Assembly: GCA_003566715.1 (NCBI GenBank) | Contig: PXCF01000135.1 | Span: 26,112-90,111 of the forward strand | Direction of reading: 5' to 3' | Length of the DNA: 64,000 nt | Source of the DNA: Cryomorphaceae bacterium | GTDB lineage: Bacteria > Bacteroidota > Bacteroidia > Flavobacteriales > Schleiferiaceae | Shown here: positions 28,017 through 37,398 of the stretch, one piece after another | Layout: every line of letters starts with the position of its first letter | Numbering within the stretch: position 1 is the stretch's first letter | Program-made: the position numbers and the translations under genes | Notes under the pieces: generated by a model | The model's input: the letters and a program-made list of their open reading frames with translations, nothing else | Told to the model about the DNA's origin: nothing | Databases searched by the model: none

Positions 28017-30143
28017 ATGAAAGTAAACATATACGCATGCTTGCTCGTTGCTTTGACCATCCCGTATGCCGTTAATGCGCAAAAAATTGACTTCAAGGGA
28101 GAAAAAGTCTACGTATTTTCTCCAAAAGAAGCCATTGTAGATTTTGAAGCACACATTCAACACTTAGAAGCACCGGCACCTGGAGGTGACACCTATCGCG
28201 GCTATTTACGCGAGCAGAGAAAAAAGGTGGCCGAAACACACCCGCCAAGACCACCACGCAAAACCTTTCAAATGAGAGACAGCACACTGAACCCCTTTGT
28301 TGAATGGGGGCAGCGTAAGTTTCGTGTCTTTAGAAACGGCGTTGAGCAAACCATTGTGGGTGGCATACCTAATGACAACACCTTAGCCATCAGCAACGGC
28401 GGCATCATGCTTTCTGCCATCAACTCGTTGGTATACGCCTACGACACAAAAAACGATACCAACTTATTTGAAAACTTCACCGTTCCGTTATCTCAATACG
28501 CACCCCCAACGGGCTCTGGAAACTTTTTCTACGACCCCAAACTGCAGTATGACCCGGAAGCCGATCGATTCATACTAACCTTTCTCGCAAACAATCAACC
28601 AAGTAATTCATTTCTCATCTTTGCATTTTCTTCGACCAATGACCCACGCGATGATTGGCACGTATACCGATTGCCGGGAAATCCACTCGACAACAACCGT
28701 TGGACAGACTTTCCTTGTTTATCCGTTACTAAAGACGAAGTGATATATACCGCCAATCTCATCATACCAGATACCAGTTGGCAAGCAGGTTTCGACGGGA
28801 GTGTAATATGGCAAATTGACAAACACGCAGGATTTAATGGCGAAGATAGTCTACCGGCAAGATTATGGCACGACGTTAGACACAACGGGCGGTTTGTGAG
28901 AAACTTACATCCCGTCAATGGCGCCGAAGGTATTGCTGATGATGTTTACTTATTGTCTAACCGAAACTTTGACATAGCCAACGACACCTTTTTTGTCGCG
29001 CACCTTCAAGGCTCTTTATACGATGATGACGCAACTCTCACGGTAAAAGCCGCTGTAAGCAATAAGCCTTACGGACTTTCGCCTAATGGCCGACAGGCCA
29101 ATTCTGATCCGAACGACCCAACCGACGGTTTGGATATCAACGACTCTCGTGTGCTGGGGGCGTTTTTAGAAAGTAATCGCATTCAATTTGTGGGCAACAG
29201 TGTAAATCCGGAAACAGGCTTGGCCGCCATCTACCACGGATTTGTAGAAAATCCCGATGGTGCCCCTAAAGTGACCGGGAATATCATTGGTCACGATACC
29301 AGAGACTTGGGATACCCCAACATCGCATGGACCGGCCAACAAAACCGGCAAGCTCAGGCTATCATTGGTTTTAACCACACCTCTCCTACCGATTTTGCCG
29401 GTGTGAGTGCCATCTATTTTTCGAACGACTCCAAATACTCGGAAATTATTGAGTTAAAAGCTGGACTCGATTATGTCAGTCGCATTCCAGGTACATACGA
29501 CCGCTGGGGAGATTACTTCGGTCTGCAGCGTGTTTACAACGAGCCGGAAGTTGTCTATTCTGCAGGGTTTTACGGCATCGGCTCTCCGGGAGGAATAAAA
29601 CCCAGCGGAACGTGGTTTAATCGTTTGGTAAGTCCGGATACATCTAGAATGTTTGTACGTATTAACCCAATTAAAACAGGAGCCATTTGTGAAGGCGAAT
29701 GTGAGGCCTTGGTTACCAATGGCAAAGCACCATACACCTACAATTGGCTGTCACACAATATCGATGACGGCAATGAAGTTTTACAAGATGTCTGTAGAGC
29801 CGATACCGTTGTTTTAGAGGTGATCGACAGCAGAGGCACCCGTGTTTTAGATACCCTGATAATGCCTCTTTTTGAAGCAGATTATGAACCGATGGCCTAT
29901 CCCAATCCGTTCAGTGATAGAATTGCCATTCAATTCAATATGCCTGAGCGTGCTGAAGTGAGTATCTATCTCTATCACGTATCTGGTCAAATTGTAAAAG
30001 AAATCATTAGAAGGCCGGTAAAGGAAGGTTTAAATGAATTTTCTTTTCGCACCGCTCCACTTACGCCCGGACAATATGTGATTCGAGCGTTTAGTAACGA
30101 CGACGAATTGTTTGTTAAGAAAATTACCAAACCTGCTTACTAA
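28017..30143 (+). CDS. Large secreted protein with C-terminal T9SS type A sorting domain
   Basis: 708 aa; signal peptide, C-terminal 'MAYPNPFSDRIAIQFNMPERAEVSIYLYHVSGQIV...GQYVIRAFSNDDELFVKKI'. Confidence 0.8.
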   Translation: MKVNIYACLLVALTIPYAVNAQKIDFKGEKVYVFSPKEAIVDFEAHIQHLEAPAPGGDTYRGYLREQRKKVAETHPPRPPRKTFQMRDSTLNPFVEWGQRKFRVFRNGVEQTIVGGIPNDNTLAISNGGIMLSAINSLVYAYDTKNDTNLFENFTVPLSQYAPPTGSGNFFYDPKLQYDPEADRFILTFLANNQPSNSFLIFAFSSTNDPRDDWHVYRLPGNPLDNNRWTDFPCLSVTKDEVIYTANLIIPDTSWQAGFDGSVIWQIDKHAGFNGEDSLPARLWHDVRHNGRFVRNLHPVNGAEGIADDVYLLSNRNFDIANDTFFVAHLQGSLYDDDATLTVKAAVSNKPYGLSPNGRQANSDPNDPTDGLDINDSRVLGAFLESNRIQFVGNSVNPETGLAAIYHGFVENPDGAPKVTGNIIGHDTRDLGYPNIAWTGQQNRQAQAIIGFNHTSPTDFAGVSAIYFSNDSKYSEIIELKAGLDYVSRIPGTYDRWGDYFGLQRVYNEPEVVYSAGFYGIGSPGGIKPSGTWFNRLVSPDTSRMFVRINPIKTGAICEGECEALVTNGKAPYTYNWLSHNIDDGNEVLQDVCRADTVVLEVIDSRGTRVLDTLIMPLFEADYEPMAYPNPFSDRIAIQFNMPERAEVSIYLYHVSGQIVKEIIRRPVKEGLNEFSFRTAPLTPGQYVIRAFSNDDELFVKKITKPAY

Positions 30144-30146
30144 AAA

Positions 30147-30162
30147 GACGTTTTTAAACGTC
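30147..30162 (-). terminator. Short hairpin with T-run on minus strand
   Basis: GACGTTT-tt-AAACGTC; minus strand continues CTTTTTAG. Confidence 0.5.
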
Positions 30163-30561
30163 CTCTAACCCCAGGTGGTTCATTATATTTGGGTTGAGAA
30201 AAAGGTACGAATACACCTCTAAATCAGAGTATTTAAACAGGTTTATGCCTTCAATGGCAAAGGGGATAAAACCAGTTGTATTGATACGCTTAATGCCAAA
30301 ACACTTATCTTTGGTATTCCAGAGAATCACCCCTTCTTCTTTTCCATCTTCCGGTGTTAAAACAAAGCGCACTATGTCCCATTCATAAATGGGTGTTTTA
30401 TTCTTGTCGTAGAACCCTGTAAACTCATCAATTTGCTTGTGACCTATAGACTGACCGTTCCACCAAAATTCATTCTTGGAGTAAAAAACCATTCTTGTGG
30501 ATACCTCTCTTTTGTATCCAACAATTTTTTCATCTATGCGTAAACGAAATCGCTTTTCCAT
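30154..30561 (-). CDS. YopX-like domain protein
   Basis: 135 aa; 'IDEFTGFYDKNKTPIYEWDIVRFV...GVILWNTKDKCFGI' resembles the YopX pattern (TGLKDKNGKEIYEGDIV). Confidence 0.7.
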   Translation of the reverse strand: MEKRFRLRIDEKIVGYKREVSTRMVFYSKNEFWWNGQSIGHKQIDEFTGFYDKNKTPIYEWDIVRFVLTPEDGKEEGVILWNTKDKCFGIKRINTTGFIPFAIEGINLFKYSDLEVYSYLFLNPNIMNHLGLEDV

Positions 30562-30614
30562 ATGTCATTAACAAAGAAATAACTGTATCGTTTAAAAAAC
30601 CATTCTTTGATTGC

Positions 30615-31958
30615 CTATTGCAACCAAGCCTGCGGATCTAGTACTTCCATATCACGCCAAATTTCGAAGTGCAGCTGGGTTTTTCCGGATTCTTCGTCGG
30701 AATAAATCTTACCCAATTTTTGTCCAATTTTCACTTTATCGCCTTTGGACACATAAATATCGGTAAGGTTGCTGTAAACTGTAAAGTAATTTCCGTGACT
30801 GATGAGTACTGCCTTATTGGCTCCGGGGATACGTACAATTCTCGTGACCTCTCCATCAAATACTGCCTTGGCATCAGAACCCTTTTGCGTAGCGATATCA
30901 ATCCCCTTATTATCAATGACCACCTGCTTGGCAACGGGGTGATTCTGTCGGCCAAACCGGTTGATTACCAATCCGCGTTCAACCGGCCATGGCAATTTCT
31001 TTTGATTGGCATTAAAGTTTGCCGCCAATTGCTGACTCTCAACCGTCAAACTTGGCAACGACTCCTCTGGTGATTTATCACCTGCAGCTTCACGCTCTTT
31101 TCGCTTTTTCGCAATTATATCTCTCAATAAAGCGTTGGATGTTTTGGAAGAAAAATCACGACCCTTTACCAATCCAATGGATTGAGCATCTTTTTCCAAT
31201 GAACGCCTCTCGGCCTCTTCTTTGGCTCTCTTTATTTCGGCGGCAATCATTCGTTCAATTTCTTTATTCAACTGATCGCGCTGTTGCTGCTTCTTTTTAA
31301 TATCAGATTCTATTTCTTTTTCCTTACCCTTAAAAGATGCCAATTGTTCTTCTTGCTGTTTTTTCTCTAGCTGAAGAGATTCTTTTTCATTTTTTTGACG
31401 TTCAACTACCCTGGTTTTTTCTTGCTGTTTACGTAGAATTTCTTCGCGTTGTTTGGCAATTAGTGCCTGTGTTTCTTTAATTCGCTCAATCTGTTGCTGC
31501 CTTGCCTTGGCAATTTGTTTGAGGTACTGTATCCGTTTGGCCGCTTGAAATACATCACGAGAACTCAAGATGAACATCATCAACGTTGTATTGCTTCGTT
31601 GCGCATACGCTTTGCGAATCATATCTGCGTAAACTTGCTGTTGCAGCGCCAAATGCTCTTGAAGCTCACTGAAACGCTTTTCTTGTAGTTCTGCCTCATC
31701 CTGGAGCATGATGATTTCTTTACTTAAGGTTCTGATCAACTGCTCTCGAATGCGCAGTTTTTGATTCAGTGCCTCCAATGACGATAAACTTTCTTTTCTA
31801 TCATCACGCATTTCTCTCAAAATGACATTGGCCAATTTAATTTCATCTTCTAAACGCGTTTTCTGCTCTTGTAGCTTTTCTTTGGACTGACCAAAGGTGC
31901 CCAAAGAGAAAACTAAGAACAGAAGCAAATAAAAGGACTTATAAAGACTTGTATCCAC
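30615..31958 (-). CDS. Murein hydrolase activator EnvC-like, M23 peptidase domain
   Basis: 447 aa; signal peptide, coiled coil, C-terminal LytM-like 'KGIDIATQKGSDAKAVFDGEVTRIV...LHFEIWRD'. Confidence 0.93.
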   Translation of the reverse strand: MDTSLYKSFYLLLFLVFSLGTFGQSKEKLQEQKTRLEDEIKLANVILREMRDDRKESLSSLEALNQKLRIREQLIRTLSKEIIMLQDEAELQEKRFSELQEHLALQQQVYADMIRKAYAQRSNTTLMMFILSSRDVFQAAKRIQYLKQIAKARQQQIERIKETQALIAKQREEILRKQQEKTRVVERQKNEKESLQLEKKQQEEQLASFKGKEKEIESDIKKKQQQRDQLNKEIERMIAAEIKRAKEEAERRSLEKDAQSIGLVKGRDFSSKTSNALLRDIIAKKRKEREAAGDKSPEESLPSLTVESQQLAANFNANQKKLPWPVERGLVINRFGRQNHPVAKQVVIDNKGIDIATQKGSDAKAVFDGEVTRIVRIPGANKAVLISHGNYFTVYSNLTDIYVSKGDKVKIGQKLGKIYSDEESGKTQLHFEIWRDMEVLDPQAWLQ

Positions 31959-32721
31959 GGGGTATGGTAAAAGGAAATGATATTGCTGATTGACTGTCTA
32001 TTTGATCAAAAGAGATTTCCAACTCCACATCTTGTCCATTGACAACGGTGGAAAAAATCAACACTTCGGGTATGGTCGAAGAGGTATTCCGATAGGTAGC
32101 CGACAGACCCTGTTTTTCTTTAGGGAAATTGACACTCTGCTGGATTAATGAATGGTTATCTGCATCAAACCACATGGTTATAACTCTCTCCGAACTGTTT
32201 TTTACGAATATCCAAGCGCCTTCATCCTTGGCAATTTGCTTGATATTTTTGGGCAACTCCATTGGTCTTCCGGTAATCATGGCTTGTAAGTCATGAAAAC
32301 CTACCGGACCATCAATGAGTTTTTGTAATTCAGCAACCGATCCTGTTAAATATGTTTTATCAAGTTTGTTGTAGAACTGTACGCTATCCCGGGTTACCAT
32401 AAGTCGGGCCACTTTTATACCGAGTAGATTTGCACTTACATCAATCCAAATAACACTATCTACTCTATGTCTTAGATCGATCTTAAAACCTTGCCCAATG
32501 CCCACGCCTTTCAACTTTCCTTTTCCTCTTGCCTGAACGGTGCTTACGGGTAAATTTGCTTGATTAATGGCAGGTAGCACGTCTATCAATTCGATAGGAA
32601 CATCATCATCTACAGTTTTCTTTTTGGATTTACAGGCATTGGCAATCATCATTACGGTCAATGAAACAACCATGACACGAGCGACCATTTGTTGGGTTAT
32701 CTTCAAACTCATCGATCTCAT
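31939..32721 (-). CDS. DUF4292 domain lipoprotein
   Basis: 260 aa; lipobox-like 'MIANACKSKKK', LolA/LolB-like beta content; position between envC-like and TPR genes. Confidence 0.8.
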   Translation of the reverse strand: MRSMSLKITQQMVARVMVVSLTVMMIANACKSKKKTVDDDVPIELIDVLPAINQANLPVSTVQARGKGKLKGVGIGQGFKIDLRHRVDSVIWIDVSANLLGIKVARLMVTRDSVQFYNKLDKTYLTGSVAELQKLIDGPVGFHDLQAMITGRPMELPKNIKQIAKDEGAWIFVKNSSERVITMWFDADNHSLIQQSVNFPKEKQGLSATYRNTSSTIPEVLIFSTVVNGQDVELEISFDQIDSQSAISFPFTIPRGYKSL

Positions 32722-34448
32722 TTCTGATCAATTTTTTTCTGAAGTTCATCTTCATTACCACCAAACTCTATGGCTTTTTTCCATTCCACCACTGCTTTGT
32801 CTTTTTCACCTAAGGCATTGAGTATATCTCCATAATGTTCTCTTACCTCAGGGTCGTCGGCACCGCCTAAATCCACAACACGCTCTAAGATATTTCTCGC
32901 TTCTTTGAATTCTCCTTTCTTGAAGAGTACCCACGCCCAAGTATCGAGATATACGGGATTATTAACCGATATATTGTTGCTTTTCACGGTCATTTCCAAA
33001 GCTTTATCCAACTTCTCACCTCTTACCGAAAGATAGTAGGCATAATTATTTAAGGTCAGGGCATCTTTGGGGTTATTTTTTAAATAGGCATCGAAATGGT
33101 GATCACTTGCTTCGTAAAAACCAGCACGATGATTGGCTTCTCCGAGTAAGCGATGAAATTCATTTTTTAGTTCCAAATTGCCAAAAGTAATGTCTAGTCC
33201 TTCTTGTAAAATGACCGTAGCCATACTGTCTTGACCTGTTTCCATAAGCCCTACACCGGCAAAGTAATGAAATTGATTTTGATTTGGATAATAGGTAACA
33301 GCCTCTTTGCCAAATTGTGCCAATTCTTCAAAATCCAGTCTTTCTAAATGTATACGCAATATTTGCATGTACACCTCTTTTTTTCTACCGCCTTCTAATT
33401 CCAAAGCCCGCTTGTACGATTTTAATGCTTTATCCACATCTTGTATCGAAATATAGTAGTCGCCATAAAGTGCTTGAATTTTAGGAGAATTGGGGTGAAA
33501 TTTCTCCGCGTAAAGCAACATATCTTCGATGTTGGATTTAAGCTCTGGTGCTCTCGTAGAAGCATTGATGGTAGACAAGATAACATCTAGTCTAACATCC
33601 TCTTCCACGTCCGGACTTCTCATACCTTCACGCAAATGATACATGAAAGCTTCTATATCGTTCTTTTGGCGATATATTTCTGCTAAATTAAAATGAGCTC
33701 TCGGTTCACCCGGCTCGTACTCTAAGAGCATCTCAAAGGCGTCTATGGCTTTATCTGATTTGTTGTTGGCACGGTAAAAATTGGCCAATACGCCCCAAAA
33801 CTGAGGTACATCTGGATATGCTTTTACCAATTTCTTTAATTCACGTTCGGCTTTTTTTGGCTTATTTGCGGCCAACCATATATTCTTTTTCCTCTCGGCC
33901 AAATCGGGAATGACACCATAGGATTTCTCTATTCGATTAAGGGTTTTAATGGCCTTTTTATAATTCCCTAACGCCGCTTGTGATTCGCTAATTTTTAAAT
34001 CATACTCGAGGTCATTGTCGTCTAATCTCTTTAATTCTTCCAAAACAACGATGCGGTCTTCCCACATTTCATTCATTCGCAGCAAGGTAGAAAAGTGACG
34101 TAGCATCCAAATATTTGATGGTTCAAGTTCTACCGCTTTATACGCGTGGTGCAGGGCCTCATCGACATCTCCTTCTTCAGTCAATACTTTTGACAACTCG
34201 AAGTGCACGATGGCTTCGTCATCGTAAACATCTAAAGCTTCTCGTAATTTTTTTATTTGCTTTTGAGGGTTTTCCGTAGCTCTTGCAGTAAAGGCATCAA
34301 ATAAACGATCTTCAAACAACAATCGCTTGCTATCTTCACGCCCGTCTCTACTTGTATCGGCAAGAGTTACGGGTGGATTTTGAGCAAAACCGATTGCTGC
34401 AAAAGCAAGAAAGAAAACTGTAAAAACGTACTTACCCTTTGGATTCAT
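32718..34448 (-). CDS. Secreted tetratricopeptide-repeat protein
   Basis: Multiple TPRs; start at MNPKGKYVFTVFFLAFAAIGFAQ (34448) gives a signal peptide. Confidence 0.88.
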   Translation of the reverse strand: MNPKGKYVFTVFFLAFAAIGFAQNPPVTLADTSRDGREDSKRLLFEDRLFDAFTARATENPQKQIKKLREALDVYDDEAIVHFELSKVLTEEGDVDEALHHAYKAVELEPSNIWMLRHFSTLLRMNEMWEDRIVVLEELKRLDDNDLEYDLKISESQAALGNYKKAIKTLNRIEKSYGVIPDLAERKKNIWLAANKPKKAERELKKLVKAYPDVPQFWGVLANFYRANNKSDKAIDAFEMLLEYEPGEPRAHFNLAEIYRQKNDIEAFMYHLREGMRSPDVEEDVRLDVILSTINASTRAPELKSNIEDMLLYAEKFHPNSPKIQALYGDYYISIQDVDKALKSYKRALELEGGRKKEVYMQILRIHLERLDFEELAQFGKEAVTYYPNQNQFHYFAGVGLMETGQDSMATVILQEGLDITFGNLELKNEFHRLLGEANHRAGFYEASDHHFDAYLKNNPKDALTLNNYAYYLSVRGEKLDKALEMTVKSNNISVNNPVYLDTWAWVLFKKGEFKEARNILERVVDLGGADDPEVREHYGDILNALGEKDKAVVEWKKAIEFGGNEDELQKKIDQK

Positions 34449-35451
34449 ATACCATTTGTGTGTAATCGCCAACACTTAGACGGTTCCATCTACCATCGAC
34501 GTGTGCATTATTTCCAATCATTGACTCAGTCAAACAAATATTCTGGACAACACTATGGCTCATAACCATACTGTGATCTATTACTACCTCATTAAGCTCT
34601 GAATTGCTGCCAATAGAGACATAAGGTCCAACGGTGCAATTATTAAGCCGAACATTTTCCCCAATAAAACACGGCTCGATAATCTTTGTGTTGCTTTGCT
34701 CTAAAGAGGGGTGGATAAGTGTTTCTTTGTCTTTTACAAACCCTAATATCATTTGATTGGTCTGTAATACAACCGCTTTGTTGCCACAATCCATCCAATC
34801 TTTAACCACACCTGTTTTAAATCGCTGCCCTTTGTTCTTCATGTTTTCAAGCGCATCCGTGATGGAGTACTCCCCTTTGTGGGTGATTTTGTTGTCTATC
34901 AAGTACTGCAATTCACTACGCAAGTTTTCGCCGTCGCGGAAAAAGTAAATACCTATGATGGCCTCATTGGAAACAAATGTTTGTGGCTTTTCAACAAAGT
35001 CGGTAATCACGCCAGCGGCATCCATTTTCACTACGCCAAATGCACTCGGGTCCTCAACTTCTTTGGTCCAAATAACGCCATCCGCAGATGTGTCGAGCGT
35101 GAAATCTGCACGAAAAAGGGTATCGGCGAAGGCAACCACCACCGAACCACGGAGCACCTCTTTGGCACACAAAATGGCATGTGCTGTGCCCAGCGGGGAA
35201 TCTTGATAAAATATATGGCCATTTGCACCCAGTGATTGGGCAATGGTGAGAAGTTCTTCTTCTACTTCTTTTCCAAAATCACCAATGATAAAGGCAATAT
35301 CTTCTACTGTTTCTTTGCTAATATCGGCAATGTCTTCCACCAATCGTTGCACGACCGGTTTACCGGCTATAGGAGTAAGCGGCTTGGGTACTGTTAGTGT
35401 ATGAGGTCTTAGTCGGGAACCTCGTCCGGCCATAGGAACAATAATTTTCAT
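34432..35451 (-). CDS. Sugar-1-phosphate nucleotidyltransferase
   Basis: 339 aa; 'MKIIVPMAGRGSRLRPHTLTVPKPLTPIAGKPVV', left-handed beta-helix C-terminus. Confidence 0.93.
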   Translation of the reverse strand: MKIIVPMAGRGSRLRPHTLTVPKPLTPIAGKPVVQRLVEDIADISKETVEDIAFIIGDFGKEVEEELLTIAQSLGANGHIFYQDSPLGTAHAILCAKEVLRGSVVVAFADTLFRADFTLDTSADGVIWTKEVEDPSAFGVVKMDAAGVITDFVEKPQTFVSNEAIIGIYFFRDGENLRSELQYLIDNKITHKGEYSITDALENMKNKGQRFKTGVVKDWMDCGNKAVVLQTNQMILGFVKDKETLIHPSLEQSNTKIIEPCFIGENVRLNNCTVGPYVSIGSNSELNEVVIDHSMVMSHSVVQNICLTESMIGNNAHVDGRWNRLSVGDYTQMVYESKG

Positions 35452-35504
35452 AAGAATGAGTAGTTATGAGTTAATGTTAAATTATTTCAATGCACAGAGG
35501 TTGG

Positions 35505-35948
35505 TTAAAGTCCGGTGTGTCCAAAACCGCCATCACCTCTGCTTGTTTGGTCGAGTTCATCAACTTGATGCCAATTTACGCGTTCATACTTTGCCACAAC
35601 CATTTGTGCTATTCGGTCTCCACTTTGAACCGTGAAGTTTTCTTTGCCATGGTTGATTAATATAACGCCCACATCTCCACGATAGTCAGCGTCAATGGTG
35701 CCTGGCGCATTTAGTACGGTGACCCCCTTTTTCAAAGCCAATCCACTACGCGGGCGAACTTGTGCTTCAAGTCCTTCAGAAAGAGCCAAGTGCAAACCGG
35801 TGGGGATCAGTTTCCACTCACCTGGAGCAATGACCACATCGCCATTAGGCAGCCAAGCACATAAATCCATTCCGGCCGATTGCACAGTTTGGTATACCGG
35901 CATGGGATTGGCGGAATTATTTATGATGCGAATTGTGTTGTTATCCAT
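35505..35948 (-). CDS. dut: dUTP diphosphatase
   Basis: 147 aa; 'SAGMDLCAW', 'RPRSGLALKKGVTVLNAPGTIDADYRGDVGVILIN', 'GDRIAQMVV', 'RGDGGFGHTG'. Confidence 0.98.
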   Translation of the reverse strand: MDNNTIRIINNSANPMPVYQTVQSAGMDLCAWLPNGDVVIAPGEWKLIPTGLHLALSEGLEAQVRPRSGLALKKGVTVLNAPGTIDADYRGDVGVILINHGKENFTVQSGDRIAQMVVAKYERVNWHQVDELDQTSRGDGGFGHTGL

Positions 35949-37374
35949 TCGAAATAATGCGTTTTACGAGGTGTTTTTCGCGGTACGCCAAAGCAGCCAC
36001 AAAAACCAACCAAACGATTAATTTAATCGACATGTGTATGTCTATTAAGCAAAAAGCAAAGGTAACAAATACTGCAAGGAATATGATAACGCCATTTACA
36101 AAAAAGCGATAAGGCACAAAATACCTCCGTTGTCCCCAATACAATGACAAAGACAGCATGATCAAATGCGAACCCAGGTTGGCCCATGCTGCTCCAATAA
36201 TTCCAATTCTCGGAAGGAGAATGAGATTCAATGAGATGGTAATCGCTGCCCCAATAAATGACAAATACATACCGAACCTGGTGGAATCAGACAATTTATA
36301 CCAGAGAGCGACGTGCATGATTAGTCCAAAAATCAACTGAGAAACCAATAAATATGGGAGAATATTAATAGCGTGGTGATATTTTGCGTCGATAAAAAAT
36401 TTAATAACATCTAAACCAGCTGCGATACCGGTCATGGCGACGACCAAAAACAGCACCAAGACATCAAAAATTCTGGCGTATTGCGCTTTCGCATCTTTGG
36501 TTTCCGAATTGGAAAAAATGAATGGTTCAATAGCGTATCTATAGGCCTGGATTGCCAAAGTCATAAACATTGCCAACTTGATAACCGCCGCATAAACACC
36601 ATTATCGAAGTCTCCCAGCACGTGTCGAATAATCATTCGATCGATTAATTCATTGGTTACTCCGGCCAATCCGGCCAACATGAGCGGGAACCCATAGATC
36701 ATCAGTGGCTTTATTTCTGAAAGGGAAAAGGAAGCCTTTTTGTGAGCGGGAATAAACATCAGCACCAACCATATAGAAGATAGTAGGTTGGCAATGAATA
36801 TCATTTCTACGTTGTGTTCCCCGTTGAAAAAAGGTACGTTAACCCCCTTACCATGGAGCAAGGGAGCTAGGAGGAAAAAGTACAAGTTGGTGAGAATATT
36901 AATTCCAATGCCCGTAAGTCTAATAAATGCAAACTTCAAGGCACGCATGTCCAATCTCAATTTGGCAAAAGGCACCGCTACCATCAATTCACCCGAGAGT
37001 ATACCTAAGGCCATATACAAATATTGCGGTTGCTCAACGTAGCCCATCCAAGAAAGAATAGCGTGACGAAAAACAAGCACCAAAAAGACAAAAAGCAGTG
37101 TGGTAGCCAATAAAAATCCATGAGCTACCGAGAACAGTTTATTAGGATCTGCCTCTGATTTCGAGGCGTGACGGAAAAAAGCAGTTTCCAGTCCAAAAGT
37201 CAACACTACAGTTAGAATTCCAATGGCTGCATATATATAAGCATTGGTTCCGTAGAGCTCTTCAGGTAGAAATTTGGTATGAAGTGGGGTGAGCAAAAAA
37301 TATGAAAACCTCCCTAAAATACTGGAAAGTCCGTAAATTGCTGTTTGACCCAAAAGTTTTTTTGCCGTGCTCAT
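35941..37374 (-). CDS. Polysaccharide flippase / O-antigen translocase-like membrane protein
   Basis: 477 aa, about 12-14 TM; 'GQTAIYGLSSILGRFSYFLLTPLHTKFL'. Confidence 0.9.
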   Translation of the reverse strand: MSTAKKLLGQTAIYGLSSILGRFSYFLLTPLHTKFLPEELYGTNAYIYAAIGILTVVLTFGLETAFFRHASKSEADPNKLFSVAHGFLLATTLLFVFLVLVFRHAILSWMGYVEQPQYLYMALGILSGELMVAVPFAKLRLDMRALKFAFIRLTGIGINILTNLYFFLLAPLLHGKGVNVPFFNGEHNVEMIFIANLLSSIWLVLMFIPAHKKASFSLSEIKPLMIYGFPLMLAGLAGVTNELIDRMIIRHVLGDFDNGVYAAVIKLAMFMTLAIQAYRYAIEPFIFSNSETKDAKAQYARIFDVLVLFLVVAMTGIAAGLDVIKFFIDAKYHHAINILPYLLVSQLIFGLIMHVALWYKLSDSTRFGMYLSFIGAAITISLNLILLPRIGIIGAAWANLGSHLIMLSLSLYWGQRRYFVPYRFFVNGVIIFLAVFVTFAFCLIDIHMSIKLIVWLVFVAALAYREKHLVKRIISNG

Positions 37375-37398
37375 ATTTATCGGGCGAAGGTAGCACCT

